DNA of 64,000 nucleotides from NCBI RefSeq assembly GCF_014199955.1, contig NZ_JACHOQ010000003.1, forward strand, positions 463,607 through 527,606. Reading direction: 5' to 3'. Numbering within the stretch: position 1 is the first letter of the stretch; every line of letters starts with the position of its first letter. The stretch comes from Brevundimonas aurantiaca (lineage in GTDB: Bacteria > Pseudomonadota > Alphaproteobacteria > Caulobacterales > Caulobacteraceae). Made by a program: the position numbers and the translations under genes. Below the pieces are notes generated by a model. That model did no database searches, had not been told where the DNA came from, and saw only the letters and a program-made list of their open reading frames with translations. Shown here one piece after another: positions 51,204 through 61,629 of the stretch.

Positions 51204-52239
51204 ACTCATTCTGGGCGTCTTCGATCCGGTGTGCGGTGATCATGTCGCTGCCGAAGACGTTGGCGTGATCCCCAAACACATGCACCGGGCCGCGATCGAT
51301 GCAGAACATGCGCTCCCGGACCAGAGGGGTGCCGAACTCCCTCTGAACATCGTGCTGAAAGCCGGGGGGCTGAAGCGGGGTCCCGAACCGGAAGCGGCTT
51401 TCAAGTTCCCGACGCAGCCTGGCCGCGGTCAGGTCCTCTTCGGCGTCCGCAGGGATATCGTGGACCCCTCCGTCCTGGCCCACATGAGCCTTCGCAAAGA
51501 CGAGGTCGCGTCGGTCGATTGCGAAGCTCTTATTCTGCCCGCCTGTCTTGGCGTAGAATTTCGGCAGATGCTTGAACGGGAACTTGCGGCGCTCGACGTC
51601 CTCGTCGATCGCGGCGATGTCCGCAGGTGCGATCCCGCTCTCCAGCAGGGCGAGGAAGCGGTCATGAAACACCGCATTTCGGGCCAGCTCGAAGTTTCGG
51701 GCCGGCAGAAGCAACGGATCGTCGCGACGATGGGCTTCGAGCCTTCGCCGGGTGCCGTTCACCTCCTCACTTTCGGCGGTGACGCGTGCGCGGTTCACGG
51801 CTGCATGCACGGCATCAGCGTCAAAACGCCATGGGCGACCGTCCGGCCACTCCCAGCCAGGGTCCGCCATGCGTATCGGGAAGACGGCGCTGCCGAAGAC
51901 CTCCCATAACGGTTGGGTCCACTCATCGTCGACATAGGCGAGAACGATGCGGGTCGGGTTCACCGGGTTCTCTTCGCCCTGATAGTTCTCCCTGGCATAG
52001 GCGAGAACCTGAGCAGCGAGCTCCTCGACGGCTGCGACGTCGTAAACGGGGTCGCGATCCGGGAAGGCGACCGTAGTCGCCCGCCACGGCGTCCTTCCGT
52101 CGTTGTTGATCGTGTTCGCGGCGGCGGCGGCGCTGGCTTGCGGCAAGCCCGCGAGCACAAGCAGCGGCGCTCGGCCGGCGACGCCGCGTGTCTTCGCTCG
52201 CGAAACAGGCTTCGCCTTGGTCTTGACCTTCCCCGCCAC
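51202..52239 (-). CDS. Unknown protein, third gene of the membrane module
   Basis: 345 residues from the GTG at 52239, two bases after the preceding stop; a longer frame to 52416 overlaps that gene. I do not recognise the family. Blocks seen: NTINNDGRTPWRATTVAFPDRDPVYDVAAVEELAAQVLAYA, TRIVLAYVDDEWTQPLWEVFGSAVFPI, and HRRDDPLLLPARNFELARNAVFHDRFLALLE, then FCIDRGPVHVFGDHANVFG. Mixed strand/helix, soluble, no signal peptide. Its tight spacing to the 225-residue gene shows they work together. Confidence 0.6.
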   Translation of the reverse strand: MAGKVKTKAKPVSRAKTRGVAGRAPLLVLAGLPQASAAAAANTINNDGRTPWRATTVAFPDRDPVYDVAAVEELAAQVLAYARENYQGEENPVNPTRIVLAYVDDEWTQPLWEVFGSAVFPIRMADPGWEWPDGRPWRFDADAVHAAVNRARVTAESEEVNGTRRRLEAHRRDDPLLLPARNFELARNAVFHDRFLALLESGIAPADIAAIDEDVERRKFPFKHLPKFYAKTGGQNKSFAIDRRDLVFAKAHVGQDGGVHDIPADAEEDLTAARLRRELESRFRFGTPLQPPGFQHDVQREFGTPLVRERMFCIDRGPVHVFGDHANVFGSDMITAHRIEDAQNE

Positions 52240-52241
52240 GC

Positions 52242-52919
52242 CTAGCTCCGCCGAAGAAGCATCTCTGCGATATCGGCCGGAATGACGATGCGGCCGATAA
52301 TGTCCGAAGGCTGGGCGGCGAGGAACCGGGCCAGGGCGTTGCTGTCTTTCTTGGCGGCCTGGAAGGTCGCAGGGTCGAGCTGCTCCTGCTGGGCCCAGGC
52401 GAGGAACTGTCGCCACAAAGCCTGCTTGTCCTGGACGGTGGCTGAAGCGAGGGCGAGACCGGGCTTGCGATATTCTTCCGCGATGATGCGGAAGCCGGGC
52501 CGAACCATTTCACCGGCCTTGATGCGTTTGTAGTCGTAGGGCGAGGTCACACGAAGGGTGACGACTTCCCCGGCCTCGGTCCGAACACAGAAGGCGATCT
52601 GAACGGACTTCGGAAGACTGTCGAAACTGGAGCCGGCCGCCCGCGCCGTCGCAGACAGTTGCTGCACCTCATTGCCGATATCGGCGGCCCGGTCCGCCGG
52701 CGCGATGACCTCCCGCCCGGGGCGGGTGTCGGCGATCCTGAGGCGGTCCTCGCCGGCGGCCCGGACGGCAGCCAGCAGTCCGCCATAGGCGCCCTTCAGG
52801 TCGTTCAGGAGGGCCTTGTTGCTATGCCCAAAGCGCGATGCGAGCAGCGGCGGCGCCTCGGGGGCGGCGTAGTGCGCCTCTACCGTTTCGACCAGTTGAT
52901 TGAGGAGCGCCTCTGTCAC
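52242..52919 (-). CDS. Unknown protein, second gene of the membrane module
   Basis: 225 residues from the GTG at 52919, with GAAGG upstream; the long frame to 53111 overlaps the membrane-protein gene. The N-terminal 70 residues (LLASRFGHSNKALLNDLKGAYGGLLAAVRAAGEDRLRI) have the look of a small winged-helix, but I cannot name it. The middle is strand-rich (VQIAFCVRTEAGEVVTLRVTSPYDYKRIKAGEMV) and the end helical. It starts 86 bases after the stop of the 1134-residue gene. Confidence 0.6.
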   Translation of the reverse strand: MTEALLNQLVETVEAHYAAPEAPPLLASRFGHSNKALLNDLKGAYGGLLAAVRAAGEDRLRIADTRPGREVIAPADRAADIGNEVQQLSATARAAGSSFDSLPKSVQIAFCVRTEAGEVVTLRVTSPYDYKRIKAGEMVRPGFRIIAEEYRKPGLALASATVQDKQALWRQFLAWAQQEQLDPATFQAAKKDSNALARFLAAQPSDIIGRIVIPADIAEMLLRRS

Positions 52920-53004
52920 TGCGTGACCTTCCGAACATTCAGGTGGGGCAACTGTAGGAACACGGCCGAGCGCCGTCCATGGCGGGAACGCGATCGCCGG
53001 GCTG

Positions 53005-56000
53005 TCACGACGATGGCTTGGGGTGCGAGATGCGGAACGCCGGGCCGTCGGACAGGCGGACCCTGCGTGCCCACTCAAGACGCAGGGAGGCCGACCACGG
53101 ATTCGCCGCATCCGGCTCCAGCGTCAGTTTCGTCAGACCCTCTTCGCCGAAGGATTGGAACGTCAGCCGATCCAGCCGCTCCACGCCGAACACCCATGTG
53201 GCTCCGTTCGCGGCTCTCGACGAGTAGACGGGCGTACCGTTGAGATGGAAGTCGTAGCTGTCGTCTTCATTCGGCTGGCGCACGAAGGCGAAGTCCGATG
53301 GGCGATCGCCGCTGCCGTGGGTCCAGTCCCAGAGACATTTAGGGTCCTGCCGATGAGGCCGGATCACCACGGGTGATTGCCCGGTCGCGCGCACGGCCTC
53401 GAGCGCTTCGGACAGAGCCTTCCAATAGGTCGCTGCGCTGCGCGGGGATCGTCGCGACGGGGTGGAGGCCTCGAGCACATCGAGAAGCACGATCTCGCCC
53501 ACGCGACCCACGAGTTCGTGCGCCCACCACTCTCCCTCGCTGCCCATCCGGTCGTCCATCGGGGGCAAGACGTAGCTTCCTCGGCGGACGTGCGTCTGGC
53601 GATAGACCCTAGGCTTCAGAGCGTCGGAGGATTGATCGATCACGGCGAAGGCCGATACCGGGAAGGCCCCTTCTGCCTTGGAGAAGCCCTTGGTTTGGGC
53701 GGCGTCGGAAATCGCCCTCAGCGCGGCGGTGTCGACTGGAGCGGACAACAGGACCTGCTCACGCGCGACGTGGATGAGCGAAAGGCATTCCTCCAACCAC
53801 TCCCGCACCCGGTCCAGACGTGTCTCGAGCTCGGGCACATCGATCACGGATGCGGTCAGTGCGGACGCTATCCCCGCTCCGTGGACACGATCGATCCCGG
53901 GCAATGCATCGCGGATTCCCTCCAGATGCCGGATGATCGCTCGTCGCGCTTCATCGGAGGCTGGCAGAAGAAGGGTTCTGATCGTGCCCGACACGCCGAT
54001 CTTGCCCGTTCTTCCGGCGGGCAGTGTATTCAGGCTGGCGGCGATCAGCAGGCCATGGGTCGTGTTCTGACCCCAGAGAGACGCCTCTCCCGACCACCCA
54101 TAGACCCGACCGGAGATGTAGTTCGGCCCCTCCAGGCGGCTGATTTGCTCGGCGAGCTCCTCGATGGACCGCCCGTAGGCTGCGTCGTCACGACCGGACT
54201 CGCCGACGAGGCGGAGGATCGAGCGCAGGATTTCCTCCGTGACCAGCGGGGCGGAACGCGGGTGATAGGAGGCGCCGGCGTCGAACTCCCGATTCTGGAA
54301 CAGGGCGCAGGCGGCCATGGCCGCGCCGTCATTCACCACGCCGGGAGCGGGAGAAACGGAGCGTCCGATCAGGCTGCAGACGAGCACCAGAAGGGTGTCT
54401 CGCCAGGCGTTCTCGATCGCCGCGTCGAAGACATCGATCGGTTCTGCGGGGCGATCGTCGTGACGGTAGAGAGAGGCGGGCACGGCCTCCCATTCCCGGG
54501 ACGTCAGCTCCAGAGTAGGCAGTGCGCGCCCGACGGCCCAACCCTGGCTTGACGTCGGCCAGATCCGCCGATTGCGCTCGTCCCATTTGAGCATGAGATC
54601 GATGGTCCAGCGGATGGCGATGGTCTCGCCGGATTGAGCCGCCACGGCGACCATCATCGCCGTGTCGCGCAGATGTCGCGCCAAACCCGGCGCCAGGGCC
54701 CGGATCTGGGGCCATCCTGGCGCCGGCTTGCTGGTCCCGAGCGGAGCGAGAGCTTCGGCGAAGGTCTCCCAGCCCCCGACAACATCTTGCCAGGCGCGGG
54801 TATAGGCGTCCGCCTTCGGACCCGAGAACGCGAAGGTCGGCTCGGGCGTCGTCCCTGGCGACAGGGTTCGACTGCGCGTCGCGGTGAGGAGCAGGCCGCG
54901 CACCAGATACATGGTCGGGAAGAACAATGCGCGGGTCGCTTCGTGCGGAGCGCTCCCAACACGGTGCTGAAGCCGGGCGGCAAGCGAGGCCGCGCTCTCC
55001 AGAAACTTGGGGTCGCTGCTCAGCCGTTCCGCAAGACGGTCCAGCAAGGGGATGTAGGCGCGCACCCATTCCATCGCGAGCGATTGGAAACCGGCGTCCA
55101 TGGCGCCGTAGTTGAAGGGTGGGTCGCCGGGGTTCTGGGGCGTTTGCGCCAGCTGATAGTAGAGCGCGTGCTGTTCGAGCAGTTCCCTCAGGCGCGCCTT
55201 GAAATCATCGAGCCGACCAGCATCGAACAGCGAGACGAGATCGGCGGCGCCCTCCGCCAGAAGGCCCTCGGTCGTCGGGATTGGGTCCGCGTGTGAGACG
55301 GGACCGAACCGGAAGGCGGCGAGGAATAGCCGGCGTTCGGACCAGCTCGCTTCACCCACGCCTCGAACCAGGACCGCGCGGCTGGCGTAGTCCTGACCGG
55401 GCCATCCCGCTAACGTCGTGCGGATTTCCTTGTCCTCGGCCGAAGCGCGCTTCGTTCTGGCTTTGAGGGCCACGGACAGTACGCCGAAGCGGATGTCACG
55501 CAGCCGGCGTGGGCTGGAGAATTCGCGGGCGACGAGGTCGGCGTCGCTGATGAAAGGCGTGATGGTGAACTCGGACTCGGCCGCGTCCTCGGGCAGATAT
55601 TTGTACCTCGCGGCGTTCACCCAGCGGTTCGCGAGCATCAGGCCGCGCAACTGATCGCGCCAGGCGATGTTGGCGATGTAGCTCCGCGTCAGTCGAACGC
55701 GGCGGGTCGGCTGGATGAAATCCAGGCTTCTCAGAACAAAGAAGGCCAGGCCCAGGAGATTGATGGCGAACCAGATCACGTTGAGCACGGTGATCGCGCC
55801 GACGACCTTGAGCTCGAGCTGGGCGTAGAGGAGCGACTGCAGGGCCACGAAGGCGATGTAGGTCAGCGCCAGGCCGCCTACGGAAGCCGCCTCGGTCTCG
55901 GAGAAATAGATCTGAAGCCGGTGGCCGGTCGAGGACCGCGTCTCAAACAGCATTCCGACCAAGGCGATCACCAGGGGATAGACCAGGCCCAGCAAGGTCG

Positions 56001-56409
56001 CCTGCGCGCCCAGCAGGGCCAGGTTGATGGTCTGGAGATCGCGGAAATAGTCGGCCAGATCGCCCGGTATTTGCGGTCCGTAATCGGTGGGCGGCACAAG
56101 GGCGGTGATCGTGCCGACAACGCCGTAGAGGGCGATCGCCACAAGGAGCGACACCCGCCAGTGTCGACGGACGAACGCGAGCATGCGACGGCCCGATCCA
56201 TGCCGCAGCCCGGCGGACGCGACGTTCCGCCGGAGATGCTCGCGGTGGAGCCGTGTCGTGATCCGCTGGAGCGACGGCTTTCGAAGTGCGGCCAGTCCTT
56301 GGGTGAGGTTGGCGAGGTGGGCGAAGACTCGAAGAATGCGCGGCTCCCTGGCGACGGCCTCTGTGGCGCGAGGGGCAGGTTCTAGGGTGGTTTTCAGCGA
56401 TGATCCCAC
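53005..56409 (-). CDS. Large membrane protein of unknown function (1134 residues)
   Basis: The frame starts with GTG at 56409; an ATG at 56184 (MLAFVRRHWRVS), just before the first membrane helix, is an alternative. Four membrane helices lie at about residues 85-107, 130-155, 175-198 and 205-232; the remaining 900 residues are soluble and probably cytoplasmic. No NTPase or nuclease motif was seen. A C-terminal part has short strand-rich blocks (SYDFHLNGTPVYSSRAANGATWVFGVERLDRLTFQSF). It is first in a three-gene unit and divergent from the MNT-HEPN gene. A defence role with the membrane as target is inference from size, location and lack of relatives. Confidence 0.6.
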   Translation of the reverse strand: MGSSLKTTLEPAPRATEAVAREPRILRVFAHLANLTQGLAALRKPSLQRITTRLHREHLRRNVASAGLRHGSGRRMLAFVRRHWRVSLLVAIALYGVVGTITALVPPTDYGPQIPGDLADYFRDLQTINLALLGAQATLLGLVYPLVIALVGMLFETRSSTGHRLQIYFSETEAASVGGLALTYIAFVALQSLLYAQLELKVVGAITVLNVIWFAINLLGLAFFVLRSLDFIQPTRRVRLTRSYIANIAWRDQLRGLMLANRWVNAARYKYLPEDAAESEFTITPFISDADLVAREFSSPRRLRDIRFGVLSVALKARTKRASAEDKEIRTTLAGWPGQDYASRAVLVRGVGEASWSERRLFLAAFRFGPVSHADPIPTTEGLLAEGAADLVSLFDAGRLDDFKARLRELLEQHALYYQLAQTPQNPGDPPFNYGAMDAGFQSLAMEWVRAYIPLLDRLAERLSSDPKFLESAASLAARLQHRVGSAPHEATRALFFPTMYLVRGLLLTATRSRTLSPGTTPEPTFAFSGPKADAYTRAWQDVVGGWETFAEALAPLGTSKPAPGWPQIRALAPGLARHLRDTAMMVAVAAQSGETIAIRWTIDLMLKWDERNRRIWPTSSQGWAVGRALPTLELTSREWEAVPASLYRHDDRPAEPIDVFDAAIENAWRDTLLVLVCSLIGRSVSPAPGVVNDGAAMAACALFQNREFDAGASYHPRSAPLVTEEILRSILRLVGESGRDDAAYGRSIEELAEQISRLEGPNYISGRVYGWSGEASLWGQNTTHGLLIAASLNTLPAGRTGKIGVSGTIRTLLLPASDEARRAIIRHLEGIRDALPGIDRVHGAGIASALTASVIDVPELETRLDRVREWLEECLSLIHVAREQVLLSAPVDTAALRAISDAAQTKGFSKAEGAFPVSAFAVIDQSSDALKPRVYRQTHVRRGSYVLPPMDDRMGSEGEWWAHELVGRVGEIVLLDVLEASTPSRRSPRSAATYWKALSEALEAVRATGQSPVVIRPHRQDPKCLWDWTHGSGDRPSDFAFVRQPNEDDSYDFHLNGTPVYSSRAANGATWVFGVERLDRLTFQSFGEEGLTKLTLEPDAANPWSASLRLEWARRVRLSDGPAFRISHPKPSS

Positions 56410-56536
56410 CGGCGTGACCGCCGCTCTCGGAGTGAGACTAACGGTTGTGCGGCCTCCAGCCTAGCTTCGTGGGTATCTGTGCCGGTCGGCCAAAATATAT
56501 CCGGCAGAACGCGAATTTCTCGCTAGAGTCATCGCG

Positions 56537-57460
56537 ATGAAAACGACCCTCGACCATCTCCCCGAACGTCAGCAGCAGGAGCTGGCGCACGTCCGCGCGA
56601 CCCTGCTGACGGAGTTCGAAGCGGCGCTCCGGAAAGGCGCGGGCGGCACGTCGGATTGGCGCAAGGGCGGCAAGGTCCTCAAGATCATCCTGTTCGGCAG
56701 CTACGCCCGCACCGACTGGGTGGACGAACCGGACAACGGCTACCTCTCGGACTTTGATCTGCTGGTCATCGTCAGCCACCCCAAGCTGACCGACATCGCC
56801 GACTACTGGTGGGAGGCCGAGAATAAGATCCTCCACGACCCGTCGGTTGGCCGGATCGTCAACATCATCGTGCACGACCTCGCCGAGGTGAACCAGGCTC
56901 TCGGACGCGGCGAATACTTCTGGACCGACATCGCCCGCGACGGGGTCATGCTCTACGAGCTGCCGGGCCATCCGTTGGCGACTCCCAAGCCGATGACGCC
57001 GGCTGACGCCTTGGAGATGGCGCAGCGGTACTTCGATACGAAGCAGGCGGACATTGAAGTCTGGCTCGACACCGTCGCGCACCTGCTGGCGCAGGAGTCG
57101 ACGCTTTCGAGGCGTAAGAACGCAGCGTTCCAACTCCACCAGACTGTGGAGGCGGCTTACATCTGTTTCCTGCTCGTCCACACGTTCTATTTCCCGCGGT
57201 CCCACAACATCAAGTTCCTGAGGTCGCTGGCCGAGGACATCGACAAGCGCCTTGTCGAGGCGTGGCCGCGTGAGCAGCGGGCCGAACGGCGGCGGTTCGA
57301 GACGCTGAAGCGCGCCTATGTCGAGGCCCGCTATTCGGACCAGTACGATGTCAGCCGGGAAGACCTCGAAATGCTGGCGATTTCGGCCCGCCGCCTCGGG
57401 GCCGTCGTCGCCGAAGTCTGCCGCGAGCGCCTCAATCAGCTTCGAGGCGCAGCAAGCTGA
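56537..57460 (+). CDS. Nucleotidyltransferase-HEPN fusion protein
   Basis: 307 residues. N-terminal MNT domain: KIILFGSYARTDWVDEP (Gly54-Ser55) and LSDFDLLVIVS (Asp72, Asp74), the metal-binding pair of the polymerase-beta fold. C-terminal HEPN-like helices: RRKNAAFQLHQTVEAAYICFLLVHTFYFPRSHNIKFL, and AYVEARYSDQYDVS where other members I recall have RYSxxY. MNT-HEPN pairs act as toxin-antitoxin systems in which the MNT part modifies and silences a HEPN RNase; in single-chain form the activity is uncertain. It is divergent from the 1134-residue gene, with little ribosome binding signal. Confidence 0.85.
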   Translation: MKTTLDHLPERQQQELAHVRATLLTEFEAALRKGAGGTSDWRKGGKVLKIILFGSYARTDWVDEPDNGYLSDFDLLVIVSHPKLTDIADYWWEAENKILHDPSVGRIVNIIVHDLAEVNQALGRGEYFWTDIARDGVMLYELPGHPLATPKPMTPADALEMAQRYFDTKQADIEVWLDTVAHLLAQESTLSRRKNAAFQLHQTVEAAYICFLLVHTFYFPRSHNIKFLRSLAEDIDKRLVEAWPREQRAERRRFETLKRAYVEARYSDQYDVSREDLEMLAISARRLGAVVAEVCRERLNQLRGAAS

Positions 57461-57478
57461 TCACGCTCGGCTGGCATC

Positions 57479-60400
57479 TCAGTGCCAGCTCCGCTCCTCG
57501 ACCTCGTCATCTTCGCGCTTCGCCCGCCCGTCGTAGATATCGGCGATGTCATTCAGTAGCCGGGCGGTGACGGGGTAGTCTGACGCCATCGCCGACGAGT
57601 GATCTCTGTAGCGGTCAGACAGCGTCCGCTCCTTGCGACCGCCTTCCCTCAGGTCACGGGTGATCACTCCGCGCGATGAATACGCACCCGAGACGAAAGC
57701 ATCCTCCAGGGTCTCTGATCCTGCGCTCTCGAGAATCTCGCGGATGGCGATGGGAGGCCAAACCTCGCCGGCTGGTTTTGCGCTCATCCCGAGGATGCGG
57801 CCGATCCGGAGGTCAGCCGGCAGGCTGCGTCCCAGTTCCGACGCGCGGCGGCGCACTTCCGTGACCCACCGCTCGAGTTCGGCGCCGTCGATCCGCCCCT
57901 TGTCGTCTGCGCCGGGGATGCGGTTCCAAGCATCCAGCACATCGTAGCCGTGCCGGGCCATGGCGGCCCGCTGTTCCGGCGTCGCGGGTCCGCCCGGGAG
58001 GTCCTCGTCTGCGCCGCCGCCGTCGTCGTCCCGCAGGAAGACCATGGTCAGCACCTGGAGGAAGAAGTCCGGGTTCCTCGCCAGTTCGCGGTGTAAAGCC
58101 GGGCTGGGTCGCTCGGAGTACCGCAGCATGTGGAAGTAGTACCACTCGAGCAGGACCAAGGTTTCGTCCGACACCTCGGGATGGTTTTCGAGGTGGGCGA
58201 GGATCCGCGTGAGGTAGTGGAGCCGCATCACCGGCTCGTTCGTGTCCTCGCTCGCCTGGTTCATCGTCTTCAGCGCCAAGTGGAGCGTCTCGACGATCAG
58301 CTTTGGATCGAGGTCGACTTCAAGGCGGCTTCCGATCAGATGGAGAGAGTCACGAGCGCGATCGACGACGTTGAAGCGCCGGATCGCGTGCTCGGTTTCC
58401 TCTTTGGTCTCAGCCACCGCCCACCCCGCGAGAGTACGCCAGTAGCGATCTTCTGACGAGAGGCCGTAGGCCGCGACCGCCGACCAGGTCTCGGGGCGCG
58501 CCGGGAGGAAGTGGAGCAGGCGTCCGACCACGCGTTCGTCAAGTTGGGGGGCCGGCGCCGGCAGCAGGCGGGTGACGAAATCGGCGCCGCCTTCCTTCTC
58601 GCGTAGAAGGCCGATCGCTTCGGCTGCGGCCTGCCAGAGCGGCCCGTCATCGGAGGCCAGTCCGCGTTCGATGAAGTCTGACCGCCAGGACGCTGCGGCG
58701 GGCGAGTGCGCTACCGCCTCTCCCACCCACCGGGGTTGATCGCATCGGTCGAGGAGGGCCAGCGCGCCGTCGATTCCGCGCACCTCGACGATCTCCTCGA
58801 AGGCCGCCGCACGGGCGGCGGTCGCTTCGTCCAGCGACTGACGCCACTCGCGCACGGAACCCATCCAGCCGGTGCCGTTGGAAAACAGCCAGGCATGCCT
58901 CCAGAGGACATCCTCGGGTTTGAACCGCTCGAGGGTGGTCTGGAAGACCGTCAATTCATCCGCCGGGATCGACCAGTCCGCGTCCTGGAATTCCAGGTGG
59001 CGAGCCAGGACCTTCCGAAGGGCCGTGCGCGTGAAGTCGCGATCCTCTTCGCCGATGATCGTCGGCTCCGCCTCCAGCAACTTCTGGCCGATCCCAGCCC
59101 GAGCGTCGGGCAGAAGGAGCTCCATGGCCTTGAGCAGAGCCTTCCAACGCTTTGGCCGATTGCCGACATCCTCGATCAGCCGGTCTGAGACCTCTACGAC
59201 GCAGTCGTGGACGACCGTCTCAGGCGACGCCTCGCGGTCGGTTGGCGCGGCCTTGCGCCAATGCGGAGACGACGTCGGCATCGTGATCGCGTGCGAGCGC
59301 GGCAGGAGTGAGATCATGAGATCCCAGGCGATGTCTCCATGTCGTTTGCGCAGGCCGTCGATGACGGCCAGCCGCTGCTTCAGCGTCGCGTGGGTTTGAG
59401 GAGACCACGACAGGAAGATCGTGGTGAGAACCTGCTTCGGACGGGCGACGTTGTTGCCGCCCCCATCCAGCGCATCGAGCCGCGCCAGGACGTCGGCGAC
59501 CCGAGGCAGAAGAGCCGGATCCCAGGCCAGTCTTTCCAAGGCCCACATCAGCTGGGGAAGCCGCGTGACGGTGTGGGTCGACGTCTCGGGCTCGAAGAAG
59601 GCGATCAGTGGGCTGGGCGTCGGGCCGAGCGCACGTTCGATGCCGCCAAGGAAGGCCGAAGGCGCGACCTCCGCCAGCTTCGGCAGGACGGGTCCGAGGG
59701 ACCACCAGATCGCCTCCGTGGCGCCGTCCAGAATTGTGGTGAGGGACCTGGCGACTTTCGCCTCGACGCCGTCCACCAGACCCGCCCGGTCGCCGTACAA
59801 CGACAGAAGCGCCATCGTTTCCGTCATCGACTGTTTCAGGAATGACGAGAAACGCGGGTGGATGTTCCGAATGGGAGCCAGCCAGCGCTCGTCCGGCGCC
59901 ATGTCCCATGTCGGATCGATCTCGGCGCAGACTTCGCAATAGACGGACAGGAAGCGGTCGATGTCCGGAGCCGTCAGACTATGCGCGAGGAGGGTCCAGG
60001 CGTCGCGAGGCGATTTCAGTCGCCACGCGTCTTCGCGCTTGCGCAGAGGCCCGTCCAGAGCGGTCGCGTATGGCCCGAGCGCTCTGACGGCCTCTTCGTA
60101 CGGGACGCCGGCCAGCTGTTCGATGACGGCCTTGTCGCCGTCCAGCGTCTCGAGCCATCCGCCGGCGAGAAGCGCACCCAGCATCGGACGAGGCGGCTGC
60201 GGGATCGACCAGGATGGACGGCTGCCCGGTGCCGCAGGCATGAGACGGCGAAGGACGGCGAGGCTACGGCCGGCGTCGAGCGAGAGATTCTGCGCCTGGC
60301 CGTACTCGAGGCCCATCCGCTCCAACACTTGCTGCAGCTGGTTCCGGGTCGGCTTCGCCAACCGACGCGCTGAGTCAGGCGCCTCCGAGTTCGGGCCCAG

Positions 60401-61531
60401 GGCGACGTAGATATAATGGCCCTTTCGAGAGAGCCGCTGAGCGACGCCGGCTTCCGTCTCGTTGAGGATGAGGATGAGCGGCGTCAGGCCGTCGGCAAGC
60501 TCCGCCGCCGCTGCCGATGTTTCCGGCGCCAGGACGCGGGTTTCCACGGCGCGATAGTACCGATCAGGCAACATCTCGATCGTCGCATGGAAAAAGGCCG
60601 CCGCCTCTTCGACGGACTCGGCCTGAACGAACAGCGGCTCTGAGGCGGGGGCCGAAAGCCACCGCAGGACGACCGCAGCATCCTCGTCGCGTCCGATGCA
60701 TGTAAGCTCTCCGCTCAACGGAACCTGGGTCGCGCCCGACCAGTCCGCCCAGAGGTCCGCGAGTGACTTCAGATCTCTAGGGCGCTTGCCAAGGCGGACT
60801 GCGAGCCACTGGCCGACGCCGGGATGGCACTCGATCCAGTCCACCAGGTCGTCGGCGTCATAGGCCAGGACGTTCTTCCAGATGCGCTTGGCGCGCTGCG
60901 CCTTGGCCCAGACGTCCTTCTGCTTTGCCCAACGACGGGGCGTTACGAAGACGAACGTCGTATCCGCCGGGTCGAGGTCGCCGTGATCCGTCGTTCGGGC
61001 CTCTATGTCTCCATCGGCTTTTGACTTCTTGTTCTGGTCGGTCCCGGTTTCCCACCCCGACTGGCCATCCGGAATCCTGACCGACGCGCCGACAACGCGG
61101 ACCTCGCCGTCCCAGCCATGTTGAGCGACGCTGTCGCCGGACGGGAATCGAACTCTGGCGGCGACCCCGCGCTCGGCGCGGATCAAACGGCTCAGAAGCT
61201 CGGGCATGCCAGCCTGGCCGTCGCGGCTGTCGGCCCAGACGACGAGGTCGGAAGCCTCGATCAAGCGGGTCGGGTTCCCGCCGGAGAAGGGGGGCGGCGC
61301 AGCGGGATCTTCAATGAGGCTGAGGCCTTGATCGTCGTTCCGGACGCCGGCGTCTGCGATCGCCTCAGTCATGGCCTCGATGGCGGCAGGCCTGACCTCA
61401 CGCCGATCGAGCTCGAAGTCAGCGACCTCGCTGGGGTGAATATTCGCCGCCTTGGCCAGGTCAGCTTGCGACCACGCCAACAAGGCGCGGGCCCCGACCA
61501 TGTCCTTCGCGCTGAACCCTTGCTGCGTCAT
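57479..61531 (-). CDS. Giant HTH / nuclease-like / degenerate NTPase protein (defence candidate)
   Basis: 1350 residues from the ATG at 61531 ([15 protein letters not shown]). Residues 8-65 form a Cro/XRE-type helix-turn-helix ([28 protein letters not shown]). At 125-180 there is a PD-(D/E)xK-like pattern: [11 protein letters not shown] (Asp141), [11 protein letters not shown] (Glu161), and [12 protein letters not shown] (Lys171). Near 260-300 an NTPase-like block ([42 protein letters not shown]) has the place of a P-loop but lacks GxxxxGKT. The rest is helical repeats without a known name. The layout recalls sensor/effector proteins of antiviral systems. No paralogue lies in the window. Confidence 0.65.
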
Positions 61532-61629
61532 CCCGCCGAATAGTCCCTCCCCGTGCGCCCTGGGCGTGAATCCTAGGTAGGGAGAGACGACCCTTGCCTT
61601 CAAGACGGGACGACCGTGTTATCCGCAGC

